Assembly (NCBI RefSeq): GCF_022201045.2
Contig: NC_068561.1
Location: 25,178,501 to 25,242,500, forward strand
DNA: 64,000 nucleotides
Origin: Citrus sinensis
Lineage: Eukaryota; Streptophyta; Magnoliopsida; Sapindales; Rutaceae
Direction: 5' to 3'
Part shown: piece after piece, positions 48,041 through 59,053 of the stretch
Position numbering within the stretch: the stretch's first letter is position 1
Layout: each line of letters opens with the position of its first letter
Program-made: the position numbers and the translations under genes
The notes under the pieces: model-generated
The model's database searches: none
The model's input: the letters and a program-made list of their open reading frames with translations, nothing else
Told to the model about the DNA's origin: nothing

Positions 48041-50954
48041 ATGGCGAGACTCTATTTGTCTTTGTGTTTTGTCGCTTTAGTTGCTATCGGGTTCATTGTT
48101 AATGGCTCTGTAGCTGATGAGGATAAGAAGAATGAATGTGACAAAAACAATTCTGAGGAGGTTAAATTTTATGAACTCAAGAAAGGAGATTTCTCCGTTA
48201 AGTTTACCAACTGGGGTGCCACTATTGTTTCTGTTTTTCTCCCTGACAAGGATGGTATGATTTGTTTCATTGTTTAATTTGTGGGGGGTTTTTGTCCATT
48301 TTTTTTAATTGATTGTCAAGTTTTGTTTTGGATTTTTACATTTTCTGAGTTTGTTTTATTTTTGTTGTTTTTCAGGTAAGGTAGATGACGTTGTACTTGG
48401 ATATGATTCAGTCGATGATTACAAGGTAATTTTCTTTTCCCCCTCATTTTGGAGATACTTTTGAAAATCAGAAATTTTGCATTGGAGAGCCTATGGCCAT
48501 AGCCCATATGTGACAAAAGAGTCTATAGCTAATTTTTCCTGTGTTATTTGTCCTATGCATCCATCATATATATATATTTTTATAGGGTAGTGATAACCTC
48601 CACTTTTAGTTTAATTTATTTTAATTACAGGATTATCTTTATTAAAAAATAATTATTTATCATTTTATCTTCTCTCACATCTCTCTCTCAAACATCAGCA
48701 TCCCCGTCACCTATTTCTATTACCACCAAATTCACCATCACCGTCAATTAGAGGTTGTTCTTATGAATCTAAAGTGCTGTAATTGCATTAAGATAATGTA
48801 TTCCATAACTGAAGAAACTTAACTTCAGTATCTTTGAATCAATAAAGAATGTAATCTGACTAATTTTTATTTTTATTTCTGTTCTCTGTTGGTTATAGCC
48901 ATGAGATTAATTGATCATTGTAATTCACTTCACTTTTTCTCACTTATGCTTCTATTGCATCTCTCAGTTGAGTCTGAATCCCTCAATGCACCTTCTCAAG
49001 ATCCTTACTAATGAGTATTTTACTTTAATTGATGCTATTTGAATCCAATTAGATGAACATTTTGGATATTAACTTTTTGACTTTGGATCGTGGGGTTATG
49101 GTTTTGCAATATCTAGATAACTGGGTAGTAGTTTTAATTATTATTGTTAGTAGATGTGATTTTTCTGGATCTAATTATTTTGTAATCTTAAATTGATTGT
49201 TTGATTTTTTTTTAATTAAAAACGTTGTGTTTTGTAATTTTAACTTGGTGGTAATGGTGATCACGAACTTAGAGCTAATGAAGATAAATGGTGGGGATGA
49301 AGATTATGCTTGACAGAGAAAATAATAATTATTTCTAATGAGGGTAATTTAAGAAATTAGTTAAGTAAATTGTAAAGTGAATGTTGATGAGATAAAATGA
49401 GTTTGATCAATTATCACTACTCTTTTTTAAAAGATATGATCAGCTGGGGACCTGAGCTTTTGGGCTTATCAACTTATTGTTTTATTCGAATGGTTTCTAA
49501 TTCTTAATAATTTTCTCCTTGTAGACTTGTAAAGTCAGACTTTTCTTTGACGTTTGCATTATTGACTGTGATGCACTTGATTCTCAGTTTCCTTAAATAA
49601 TGTATTAATTTTCTTCAATAGTCTGGTTGGGACTAAGACCATTTTGTTTGAATCTTTAAAGTCTAATGAAAGGACCATCCATCCTTCTCCTTTTGTGCTG
49701 CTTTTGCAATTTCCTACATTTTGATTCAGAGCTCCCCATAATTCCACGATTTTATGGTCTTAATATTTGTAACGATGAATTATCTTTTTGATCATTTTCT
49801 ATTGGGAATATTTTGCAGAATGATACAACCTATTTCGGTTCTGTTGTTGGACGGGTTGCTAACAGAATCGGAGGCGCTCAATTTACTTTAGATGGAACCC
49901 ATTATAAACTGGTTGCTAATGAAAAGTCAAACATGCTTCATGGTACGTTTCTTGTGTTCACTTGCATTATCTGGATTTTTTCCTGGTAAAAAAGAAAAAT
50001 GAAGTTGCTTATTCTGTATTTTTAAGAGACAACTTATATTTCTTTAGTGATTTCTTATAGGTGGCCCGAAAGGCTTTAGTGATGTAATCTGGAAAGTAAA
50101 GACCTACGAGAATGAAGGTCCTACTCCTAAGATTGTCTTCTCCTATCATAGCACTGATGGTGAAGAAGGTCAGTGTAATTTAATTTTGATTTTTATCAGT
50201 GTAATTTAATTTTGATTTTGATTTTTTCAAATTTTTGCTCTAAAATACGTTATGAATGTGGTAGAATGATATGTTTTCATTTGGGTTGGGTGACTTTTGA
50301 ACATTCATATATCTGCAACTTTTTGTAGGATTCCCTGGTGATCTCGATGTCACTGTGAGTTACTCTCTCACCGGCGAGAAGGAACTAAGTGTAAAAATGA
50401 AAGCCAAGGCTAGAAACAAGGCTACTCCAGTAAATCTGGCTCAACACTCATACTGGAACCTAGGTGGTCACAACAGTGGCGATATCCTTTCTCAAGAAGT
50501 CCAGATTTTTGCTTCCAGCTATACACCTGTTGATGACCAGCTAATTCCCACCGGGAAGATTGAGACCGTTGAAGGAACTCCCTATGATTTCCTCCAGCCT
50601 CACGCAATTGGCAGTAGCATCGACAAGCTTCCTGTTGGCTATGACATTAACTATGTGCTTGATAAGGATGATTCCAGCAAAAAAATGAGGAAGGTAGCAA
50701 TCGTGCACGATAAGAAGTCAGGAAGAGTGATGGAGCTGTTGGCAGATCAACCTGGTGTGCAATATTACACTGGTGGCCAAATTAAGGAAGTGAGGGGGAA
50801 AGGTGGCTTCGTGTATAAGAAACATGCAGGGCTGTGTCTGGAGACTCAAGCCTTCCCCGATTCAGTAAATCACCCTAATTTTCCTAATACCATTGTGTAT
50901 CCTGGAGAGAAATACAAGCATCATATGCTGTATAAATTTTCCACCAAGTCATAG
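48041..50954 (+). CDS. Aldose 1-epimerase (galactose mutarotase) A, with signal peptide
   Basis: Interconverts alpha and beta anomers of aldoses such as galactose and glucose. Five exons (48041-48254, 48376-48425, 49819-49942, 50061-50168, 50329-50954) join to 373 aa. The N-terminus MARLYLSLCFVALVAIGFIV..NGSVA is a signal peptide, so the enzyme probably enters the secretory pathway, unlike the cytosolic mutarotases. Family landmarks are LTNWGAT-type FTNWGATIVSVFLPDKDG, VLGYDSVDDY, YFGSVVGRVANRIGGAQF, LHGGPKGFSDVIW, the catalytic-histidine region NLAQHSYWNLGGH, and the catalytic-glutamate region CLETQAFPDSVNHPNFP. The end is HHMLYKFSTKS. Intron 2 (about 1.4 kb) is enlarged by a transposon-like element at 48585-49422. 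The first ATG of the signal peptide is used as start. Confidence 0.94.
48585..49422. mobile_element. Non-autonomous inverted-repeat DNA element in intron 2 of aldose epimerase A
   Basis: The left end is GGGTAGTGATAACC and the right-end reverse complement is GAGTAGTGATAATT. The inverted similarity continues inward in diverged form: left TAATTATTTATC and CACCATCACCGTCAATTAG, right (reverse complement) GTGATCACCATTACCACC and AATAATTAT. The flanks are ATTTTTATA (48576-48584) and TTTTTTAAA (49423-49431), alike at 7 of 9 positions, compatible with an aged 9-bp duplication of Mutator type. There is no coding capacity. Paralogue B lacks it, so insertion followed the gene duplication, or it was lost there. 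Confidence 0.6.
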
Positions 50955-51872
50955 ATGATGTTTCATAATCAAGCCTTTCATTGCCAAACCGGGATGTCAC
51001 CTGTTTTGTGTTGCTATCCACAATAGGTTAATACTTTATTCTTAATGGTCTACAATTTCAGATTCTGTAAAAAGACAAAATCAAGCTCCAAATTAAAATA
51101 ATCAATAAATTTATGGCAAGGGATTCTAAGCTCTTGTTGCCATCAACATTTGTTCTAGTTTCCTTTTACCATATCATTCACTCGTTTTCTGTCCTTCCTG
51201 AGCTCTCTTTCCTGAATTTTCCAGCTGTAACCTTACAGCGCACCAAATTTTTCGTCACCTGAAACGAAAAAGTAGCTGTATTATATAAGACTGAGCGCAT
51301 TTTTCCAAAACAGATTCTTTCAATTTGTAGGTGCACGATGCTAATTGCATGCAATACTTAATATAAGTCATTACTTTCATGGTTGAATCGAGAGGAAAAA
51401 GAAAAAGTCAACTGATCCCGTAATCATATTTGCCTGCCTAACACGATCAATAATAATTCTGTCCTGTCATATGAATGGAAGTTTGACCATGTGACCACTT
51501 GACATAAGCTTTGGACGGTCGATTTTATCGATAATCCTTATGAGTTTTACATATTCTCATAATCCAATCAAGTTGCATACATAAAACAATTGTAGATTCC
51601 ATATTAAAACAGCACGAGGGTCCATGAAATGGACAAGGAGGAACCTTGACATAATGCGCTGCCTTTATCAAGTCTTAACAATCGATCGGCTAAAAGCATA
51701 ATAAAATGTCTAGAAAAAGACTAAATTGCCGCATGTGCAATGATTTTTAGGCAACTCTCTTTCTCTCTCTCTCCCCAAAAGTCTTTCCTTTGCTATATAT
51801 ACAAGATCGTAGTCAGCAGCCCATGTGAGAAGACCAAAGTGGTTTCATCTTTTTGTGTAAGGAAAATAAAAA
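50955..51872. other. Spacer between tandem aldose epimerases
   Basis: Contains the 3' flank of A (AATAAA-like motifs near 51100) and the promoter of B. A CT-rich leader (CTCTCTTTCTCTCTCTCTCC) precedes TATATATAC at 51796-51804, about 70 nt upstream of the B start codon. No gene. Confidence 0.5.
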
Positions 51873-54855
51873 ATGAGGAGTTCTCTGGTGCTGTGTTTTG
51901 TCGTGTTAGTTGCTTTTGGGTTTGTTGTTCATGGTTCTGTAGCTAGTAATGCCGTTGGAGTTTATGATCTCAAGAAGGGAAATTTCTCTGTGAAGCTCAC
52001 TAACTGGGGTGCCACTCTTATTTCTGTTGTTCTTCCCGACAAGAATGGTATGTCTCTTCACTGTCTCTCTGTTTTTGACATTTAAATTCTGATGAATTAT
52101 TTGCTTTTGGCTGTGAATCTTGTCTTATCCATTGCTTTTGTATTGATCATTCAGGAAAGCTGATTGATGTTGCCCTTGGATATGATTCAGTCAATGACTA
52201 CAAGGTGATTTTTTCTCTTTTAAGTTTGTTTTTTTTTCTTCGTTGTTTTTGTTGCTTGTGAAAGGAAATAAATATTGCCTGCTCTCTTTCTTACTTCTTT
52301 CTCACACACAAAAAGCTGCTGGTATACAATACTCCACCCGTGTAATTGTAATCTCCAGGCAGCCACACAACATATCAAACAGGTCCCATCAGCTATTGTA
52401 GCTGAGCATTGGGTTTATCAACCTATTGTTTTATTCAAATAGTGTTCTGAACTCTGCATTTGTATCTTCTACAGTAGAAGTTCTACTGTTTTTTTGGGGG
52501 TAAGATTGATTTGGGTTTTTTTTGTATCTGCTGTGTTTCAGCATAATTTTGAGAGCACAACAGCTGAAGTGTGACACCGTTAGTAATAAAAAGTTGCATC
52601 ACATCAATCTCAAAACAAAACCTCAATTAGATGATATGGCAGAATCAACATTAGTAAAAGTCGGATTTTTAATTTTTAACATGGTGTTTTTATTTTTTAA
52701 TTTTTAAATAAAAGACAGGTTGTTGGGGAAACCCAATTAGCAATTACGGATGTGTTTAGAAGTGAGGTGCTGTAATTTTTAAACTGTAGTTGCTGTGTAA
52801 TAAAAACTACAGTTGTAGAGTTAAAGTTAAGAAAAAAAATTTGTTAAATTATCAAAACTCAACTACAAGTATTACCAAATACCTTAATAACTGAGCTTTA
52901 ACAGTTCAGCTACCTCACCACACTCCCAAACAGGCTATAAATCATATAATATACTTCGTTAAAAGGCTCTTTTATTTATGTGAACCGGCTCCATATAAAG
53001 CTTTTTTCAAAGGTAGAATGGTAGTTCTGAGGGCAAGTACAGCTAAGAAAAGGGGAAAAAAAGCTAATTTTATTAACTTTTCTGTGAAGACTTTCAAAAA
53101 TGTAGCACAGTCTTTTAGGCCGACAATTAGTAATAGTTGGTCAATTGTATTAGCCAAAGTCCTTAGTTTTGGAATTAGTGATTCAATTGCTTGAAGATAT
53201 ACATGTGGCTTACAAGTTGGCCATTTAAAAACTGATTGATCACGATAGGCAATAAGCTGAAGAGATGGTGATCTAGAGCCTTGTGTTGCCTTTTACATTT
53301 CTTCTCATTGACTTGAAATGTCAAATGTTGGCTTTGAAATTTTCAATTATTTAATGCGATATATGATTCATCATAACCTTAAACTTTCTTAATATAATAT
53401 ATGAATGCCACGTGATATGGAAACGCTTACCTGTTTGAATCTTTCTTAATGTCACTCAGAGACAGCTGGCTATCGTGAAAAATATTGCATTATTGACTAA
53501 CAAATGGTCTACATTGGCTGGCTAGTTCAGTGAAATGTTCTCCTATCTCTTGCTTTATGGTTAAGTTTATTCTTAGAAAATTTTACCTATCAATCCAAGA
53601 GAAGATAGAGTTTTCTTCATCTCCTGGTTTTATTGGGACTAAGACCATGGCTGCTGTCAAATTGTTTGATTAAAAAGGTTCATCCGTCAGATGTGGCATC
53701 TGTTGTTCCTGCACATTGTCTAGCACTTGACTTTGCAGCATACAAGAAGTTTTACTATCTTTTCAATGTTTTACAAAGAAAATTTTGCACGTTCATGTAG
53801 AATGATTCATCTTACATTGGAGCAACTGTTGGACGGGTTGCTAATAGAATCGGAGGTGCCCAATTTACCTTGGACGGAATCCATTATAAGCTAGTTGCCA
53901 ATGAAGGCAAAAACATGCTTCACGGTACAATTCTGCTTCTTTCAAGTATTTTCTCATTAAAAAATGACAAAATTGGAAAAAAAAAATCATTCAATTGAAT
54001 TCCTCATATGAATATTAGGTGGCAAAATAGGCTTTAGTGATGTTGTTTGGAAAGTCGAGAAGTATCAGAATGAAGGCCATGCTCCTCACATTATCTTTGC
54101 CTACCGCAGCTATGATGGCGAACAAGGTTGGTATACGTATATTTTTTTCATTTCTTTTATCATTACCTTTCATCTTGGTGTATGATTTGTTGTTAACGTT
54201 CATATTTCTCCAATCTTTCACAGGATTCCCTGGGGATCTCTCTGTCACTGTGGGCTACACTCTTGTTGGAGACAAGCAGCTGAGAGTAACAATGAAAGCC
54301 AAAGCTCTAAACAAAGCTACTCCGGTAAATCTAGCACAACACACATACTGGAATCTAGGTGGACACAACAGTGGTGATATCCTGTCCGAAGAAATCCAGA
54401 TTTTTGCTTCTTACTTCACTCCAGTAGATAGCCAATTGATTCCCACCGGACACATTGTGTCTGTGAAAGGAACTCCCTATGATTTCCTCAAGCCTCACAT
54501 CGTTGGCAGCAGAATCGACAAGCTTCCTCATGGTTATGACATTAACTATGTGCTTGAAGCCGGCTCTGGAAACAAAATGAAGAAGGTAGCAGTTGTACAC
54601 GATAAGAAATCCGGAATAGTGATGAAGCTGACGACGAATCAACCTGGTGTGCAGTTTTACACGGCTAACTCTTTGAAGAATGTGAAGGGAAAAGGTGGTT
54701 TTGTGTATCAACCTCATGCGGCACTTTGCCTTGAGACTCAAGCTTTCCCTGATTCAGTGAATCACCCCAACTTTCCTTCAACTATAGTAAATCCAGGGGA
54801 GACTTACAAGCATCATATGGTGTTTAAGTTTTCAACTTCTGCTCCACATTATTAG
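51873..54855 (+). CDS. Aldose 1-epimerase (galactose mutarotase) B, with signal peptide
   Basis: Tandem paralogue of A with identical intron positions: 51873-52047, 52155-52204, 53801-53924, 54019-54126 and 54224-54855, giving 362 aa. Signal peptide MRSSLVLCFVVLVAFGFVVH; the acidic linker seen in A after the signal peptide is absent, which accounts for the shorter exon 1. Landmarks are LTNWGATLISVVLPDKNG, ALGYDSVNDYK, GATVGRVANRIGGAQFTLDG, MLHGGKIGFSDVVW, NLAQHTYWNLGGH (catalytic histidine) and CLETQAFPDSVNHPNFP (catalytic glutamate), ending KFSTSAPHY. Exons 2, 3 and 4 have exactly the same lengths as in A. Intron 2 (about 1.6 kb) carries a small MITE at 52747-52934. All introns are GT..AG. 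Confidence 0.94.
52747..52934. mobile_element. hAT-like MITE, copy 2, in intron 2 of aldose epimerase B
   Basis: About 190 bp with inverted ends. The left end is GATGTGTTTAGAAGTGAGGT + GCTGTAA, and the right-end reverse complement is GCCTGTTTGGGAGTGTGGTG + AGGTAGCTG. The end motif GTTTGG(A/G)A(T/G)TGAGGTGCTGTA is shared with the element at 4398-4658, but the internal sequence differs. It is non-coding. No clear target duplication was found. Confidence 0.55.
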
Positions 54856-55445
54856 TCGTTGAAGATGTTTCAGTAGCAAGTCTTGTTATGACAAATAAAA
54901 GGTGTACCATTGACAGTATGAGGGACAACAGTTCTTCAATGTTCGTTATTTGAACAAGGCTTGAACAATAAAAATAAATTTACAGATGGGAAAATTGAGC
55001 ACCTATAACATTATTATTGTTCATATCTGTTCTGTTTTCTCTTTGCAGTAATCCATCATAGGCTGCTTTCCAAGTTGGTCATTTTCGCTTTTGTTAGAAC
55101 ATTTGCATTGGTTATTAGTCGATCATCACTATTTCATTTCACCCTGTTAAACAAATTCACAAGCTGATTAGGTTGATCCATATCAATTGGTTCTTACCAC
55201 GTCCACCCAGTTGATAGTTTGTGATTGTTTGGGGTTTAGATTACCCAAGTACTGCAGAGTTTTAAGTGGATCCAAATATTTGTAGCCCAACCGTGACAAA
55301 TATATAATACTAAGTACATCCACCAAATCCAATCTTCGTACGAATTGATGGACAAGACCAAAAATTTAACGAAGCCCACTTGAGAGGATCCCAAATCCAA
55401 ATCTTTCCACAATTACATCGACAGCAAGTTGCAGAAGTCAAAGAC
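54856..55445. other. Spacer between aldose epimerase B and the dehydroquinate synthase II-like gene
   Basis: About 590 bp holding the 3' flank of the epimerase (AATAAA motifs at about 54894 and 54967) and the upstream region and leader of the next gene. No gene or repeat recognised. Confidence 0.5.
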
Positions 55446-58014
55446 ATGGCTCTGCTGCTGTCGTCTTCATTTGTAAGCTCCACACAGCTTCCTTTCTCCA
55501 CTTTCAACACAGGTTCTTTCAATTTATACACGCACGTATGTCCCTTTTACAATAATGCCCACCCGCCGTGCACAGTAAAATTATAAACTTGCAATACTGA
55601 TTCTTGTTACTGATTTTGCAGATAAATGGAATACTGGCAGAGTTAACAAAAACAGTTACTGTTTTACAATGTGTTCTGTTTCTAACTCATCATCTTCTAA
55701 ACCGAAGAGGGTGTGGATATGGACGGAGAGCAAGCAAGTGATGACTGCTGCAGTTGAGAGAGGATGGAACACTTTTGTTTTCTTGTCTGAAAATCAACAA
55801 CTTGCAATAGATTGGTCAAGTTAAGTGAATTCCCATTTTAGAATTTGTTCTAATTAATAAAAAAACAAACGAAAGTTTTAATTTTTAATTTTTTAAATGT
55901 GGAATTTGTGTGCTTATACAGCAATTGCGTTGTTAGATCCTCTGTTCATTAAAGAGGGTGAGGTTTATGATAGTGGAGACAGAAGGGTTGGCTCCATTAT
56001 TGAGGTTTCAACTCCACAAGAGTTACAGCAGCTTCAACCGGCAGATGGGCAAGCCGAAAATATTGTCATTGATTTGCCGGACTGGCAGGTATGCTAATTT
56101 TCTTGTTTGTTTTGTATTGGTTAAATCAATTTGATGTGAGACAATTAGATTTTAGATTATGATATTGAGGTTGGATGAGGAGTGTTGACAATGAGATCAC
56201 TATGCATTACATCACTGGGATTTAGGCCCTTTTGTAGAGGTTTCCTGCTCAGTTGGGACCTGGTTTTGTGCTTGTTAGGTTATACCTGCTGAAAATATTG
56301 TTGCATCATTTCAAGGCAGTGGCAAAACAGTGTTTGCCATCTCAAAGACTCCTTCTGAAGCACAAATTTTTCTTGAGGTACCTCTTTATAATCTCCATTC
56401 AACCAGAAAATGAAATTTTGGTTTCAAACTCAATAGTTTTTTAATTCATCAATCATTTGTGTATCCAGGCCTTGGAGCAAGGTCTGGGTGGAATCGTTCT
56501 GAAAGTTGAGGATGTTAAAGCTGTTCTTGCGCTCAAGGTAATTTGTTTTTGGGCTGGACTTCCTGGGCAGTGAGGCATTGGCCCTTACCCTTTTTACAAT
56601 TATCAGGAATATTTTGATGGAAGAAATGAAGTAAGCAATCTCCTTAGCTTGATGAAAGCCACTGTAACTCGAGTTGATGTAGCTGGAATGGGTGACCGAG
56701 TTTGTGTGGACCTTTGTAGCCTTATGAGACCTGGTGAAGGACTCCTAGTACACTTCTAGCCTCTCTTCTGCAATTCTGTGGCTGTTGTTGTCTATTCTTT
56801 ATCTGATTGTACAAGTATTGTTTTATAGGTTGGATCCTTTGCTAGAGGACTATTCCTCGTTCATTCAGAATGCTTGGAGTCAAATTACATTGCCAGCAGG
56901 CCTTTTCGAGTTAATGCGGTTAGTTTTAATGCTCTTAGTTTTGCATAATTATTGTGACAGATGAATGGTCATCTCATGCTACTTACAGTAATTGTATTGG
57001 TAGTTTTCAATTTTCCCTTTTTTATTCGGGAAGTGGAGACATATGACGGTACACAAGCAGCTTTTTATATTAGGAGAATATATAGGAATACTTTTCTTCT
57101 ATATGAATAATAAGAAGCATCTTTTGAGGGGAAAAAGAAAAACTTATTGTTTTTACATGAACACTATGGTAGTTTCTGTGACCAGTGGTTTTTGTTATTC
57201 TGTGCTACATTTATCCAACTTTTATCACCTATTTACTTTGGTAATTGGCAGGGGCCAGTGCATGCCTATGTACTTGTCCCAGGAGGAAAGACTTGCTATC
57301 TTTCAGAGTTGAAATCAGGCAAAGAGGTGATTGTGGTTGATCAAAAAGGGCGGCAGCGAACGGCAGTAGTTGGCCGTGTGAAGATAGAGTCTAGACCTCT
57401 TATACTTGTAGAGGCAAAGGTTTGTCTTGCATACCATTGTTAAATAAGTTTTAGTAAGGTCTTAAGCAAATTTATCTGTGGGTCAAGTTCTAAGTGTGCA
57501 ATCAGTTATCACACCGAACTTTTTCAATTTGACAAATCCATTGAAATCTCTAATAGGCACTTGCTCTAGCGGGGCATAGCGAGCCATCTCTTTTTCTCTG
57601 GTTTCTAGTCTGCACGAGCTCATCTCTAATTCCTTCCAGCATTGCAGTCAATGGATAAATTTTTATTTTTATTTTTTTAATATCACGGAATAATTCTGCT
57701 GATGCAGACTAATTCAGGTGATCAAACTCTTTACGGCATCATCCTACAGAATGCAGAAACAGTAGCCTTGGTTAGTCCCTGCAAAGGTATACCATTTATT
57801 CTAGTTGTCATTTTTGGCTTCTGGAAGTTCTGGGTTTAGTCTTTGTTTCCTTCATCTCATGAACCTTGCTGACTTATCTTCTACAGGAACTGGAGAGCAG
57901 GAAAAAGCAATCCCTGTGACATCACTGAAAGTTGGCGATGAAGTATTGCTAAGAGTACAAGGAGCAGCCCGGCATACTGGAATAGAAATTCAAGAATTCA
58001 TTGTTGAGAATTGA
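55446..58014 (+). CDS. 3-dehydroquinate synthase II-like protein, plastid-targeted
   Basis: Homologue of the archaeal-type (class II) 3-dehydroquinate synthase family, which in archaea makes dehydroquinate from an amino-sugar-type precursor. Plants also have the ordinary AroB-type shikimate enzyme, so the role of this protein is unclear. Ten exons (55446-55512, 55622-55819, 55922-56088, 56279-56377, 56469-56537, 56607-56747, 56829-56918, 57252-57419, 57708-57786, 57887-58014) join to 401 aa. The first roughly 50 residues ([14 protein letters not shown]..., Ser/Asn/Lys-rich, almost no acid) look like a chloroplast transit peptide. Family landmarks are [101 protein letters not shown] and [19 protein letters not shown]. 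No lesion is seen. Confidence 0.93.
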
Positions 58015-59053
58015 AGGAGAAAGATGACATATTTCTGCAGCGAAATTTGTTCCAGACATTTTTGAATATGATGGAAAAGAAGATTGTTGTCACTTTCAAA
58101 GCCTTGAATCTGCATCTGAAGGTTACAAACAAATGGATGATTGGATGTTATCATGCAAATGCAACTGTGAGGACTTTACTTCATATTAAGTGAAATGTGT
58201 CTCCAATCAATTTTCTACCATTACTTTTTTATTCCTTGAAATGACTTGTGTACCTTGCCCAAGAATTCGTCTATATTGAAGAATACATTGGGACTTATTT
58301 GTTCCCTAGAAATGAGAAAAAAGCTAACTGTTCATCTTATTATACAACAAATAACCGCAATGAATTCGGCACCATTTAACAAATTAAACATCATATTATA
58401 CGGCCATACGACATCCGAAATTGTTTCAAGAAAACCAATCTTAAAAGACTCGTATTCTTGAGAAAAAATCTTATTTTCTCCGTTTATTTTCTGATCTTAT
58501 CAGTTGGAAAATCATAAACAATACGGGTTATTTCCCTTTTGCACGAAACAGTATAATGTGATCGCATGATCTCATTATTAAACTCTTATATTGACTATTT
58601 GTTTCATTGGCCGCACTCTTAATCATTGATCGATTGATTAGTACATCTTATTGAGTCTTGATCCTGGATTATTCTTGTGTTAATATTATAATGGATTGAA
58701 ATAAAATCTTTTCATTTGTTTAACAAAGTCTTGAAGCCTCATGGGCCATGATTTAATTTCATTCTCTGTTGATCATTATGCTCAACAAGATAGTTGAATA
58801 TAGTGGTGTTGACTTGACTTACAAGTCTTCTCAAAGGGGGAAAAAGGAGGAAAAAAAAAAAGGACTTGACTCACAAGTTGAGATTGACGAAGATGGCAAG
58901 ATGGTGCTAGGAAATTTAATGAAGATAGAAAATATTAAAATCAATAAAAACCTTAGGCTCTCCCTGGGGAACCCCAATTGATTTGGCTCTTGGGTTTAAG
59001 TCTTTGTAAAAACCTGCTGCAGTTAAATCACATTCAGCCAAAACATATTAAAC
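58015..59053. other. Intergenic region between dehydroquinate synthase II-like gene and receptor kinase
   Basis: About 1 kb, AT-rich. The first 200 bp are probably 3' UTR. No gene or element recognised. Confidence 0.45.
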
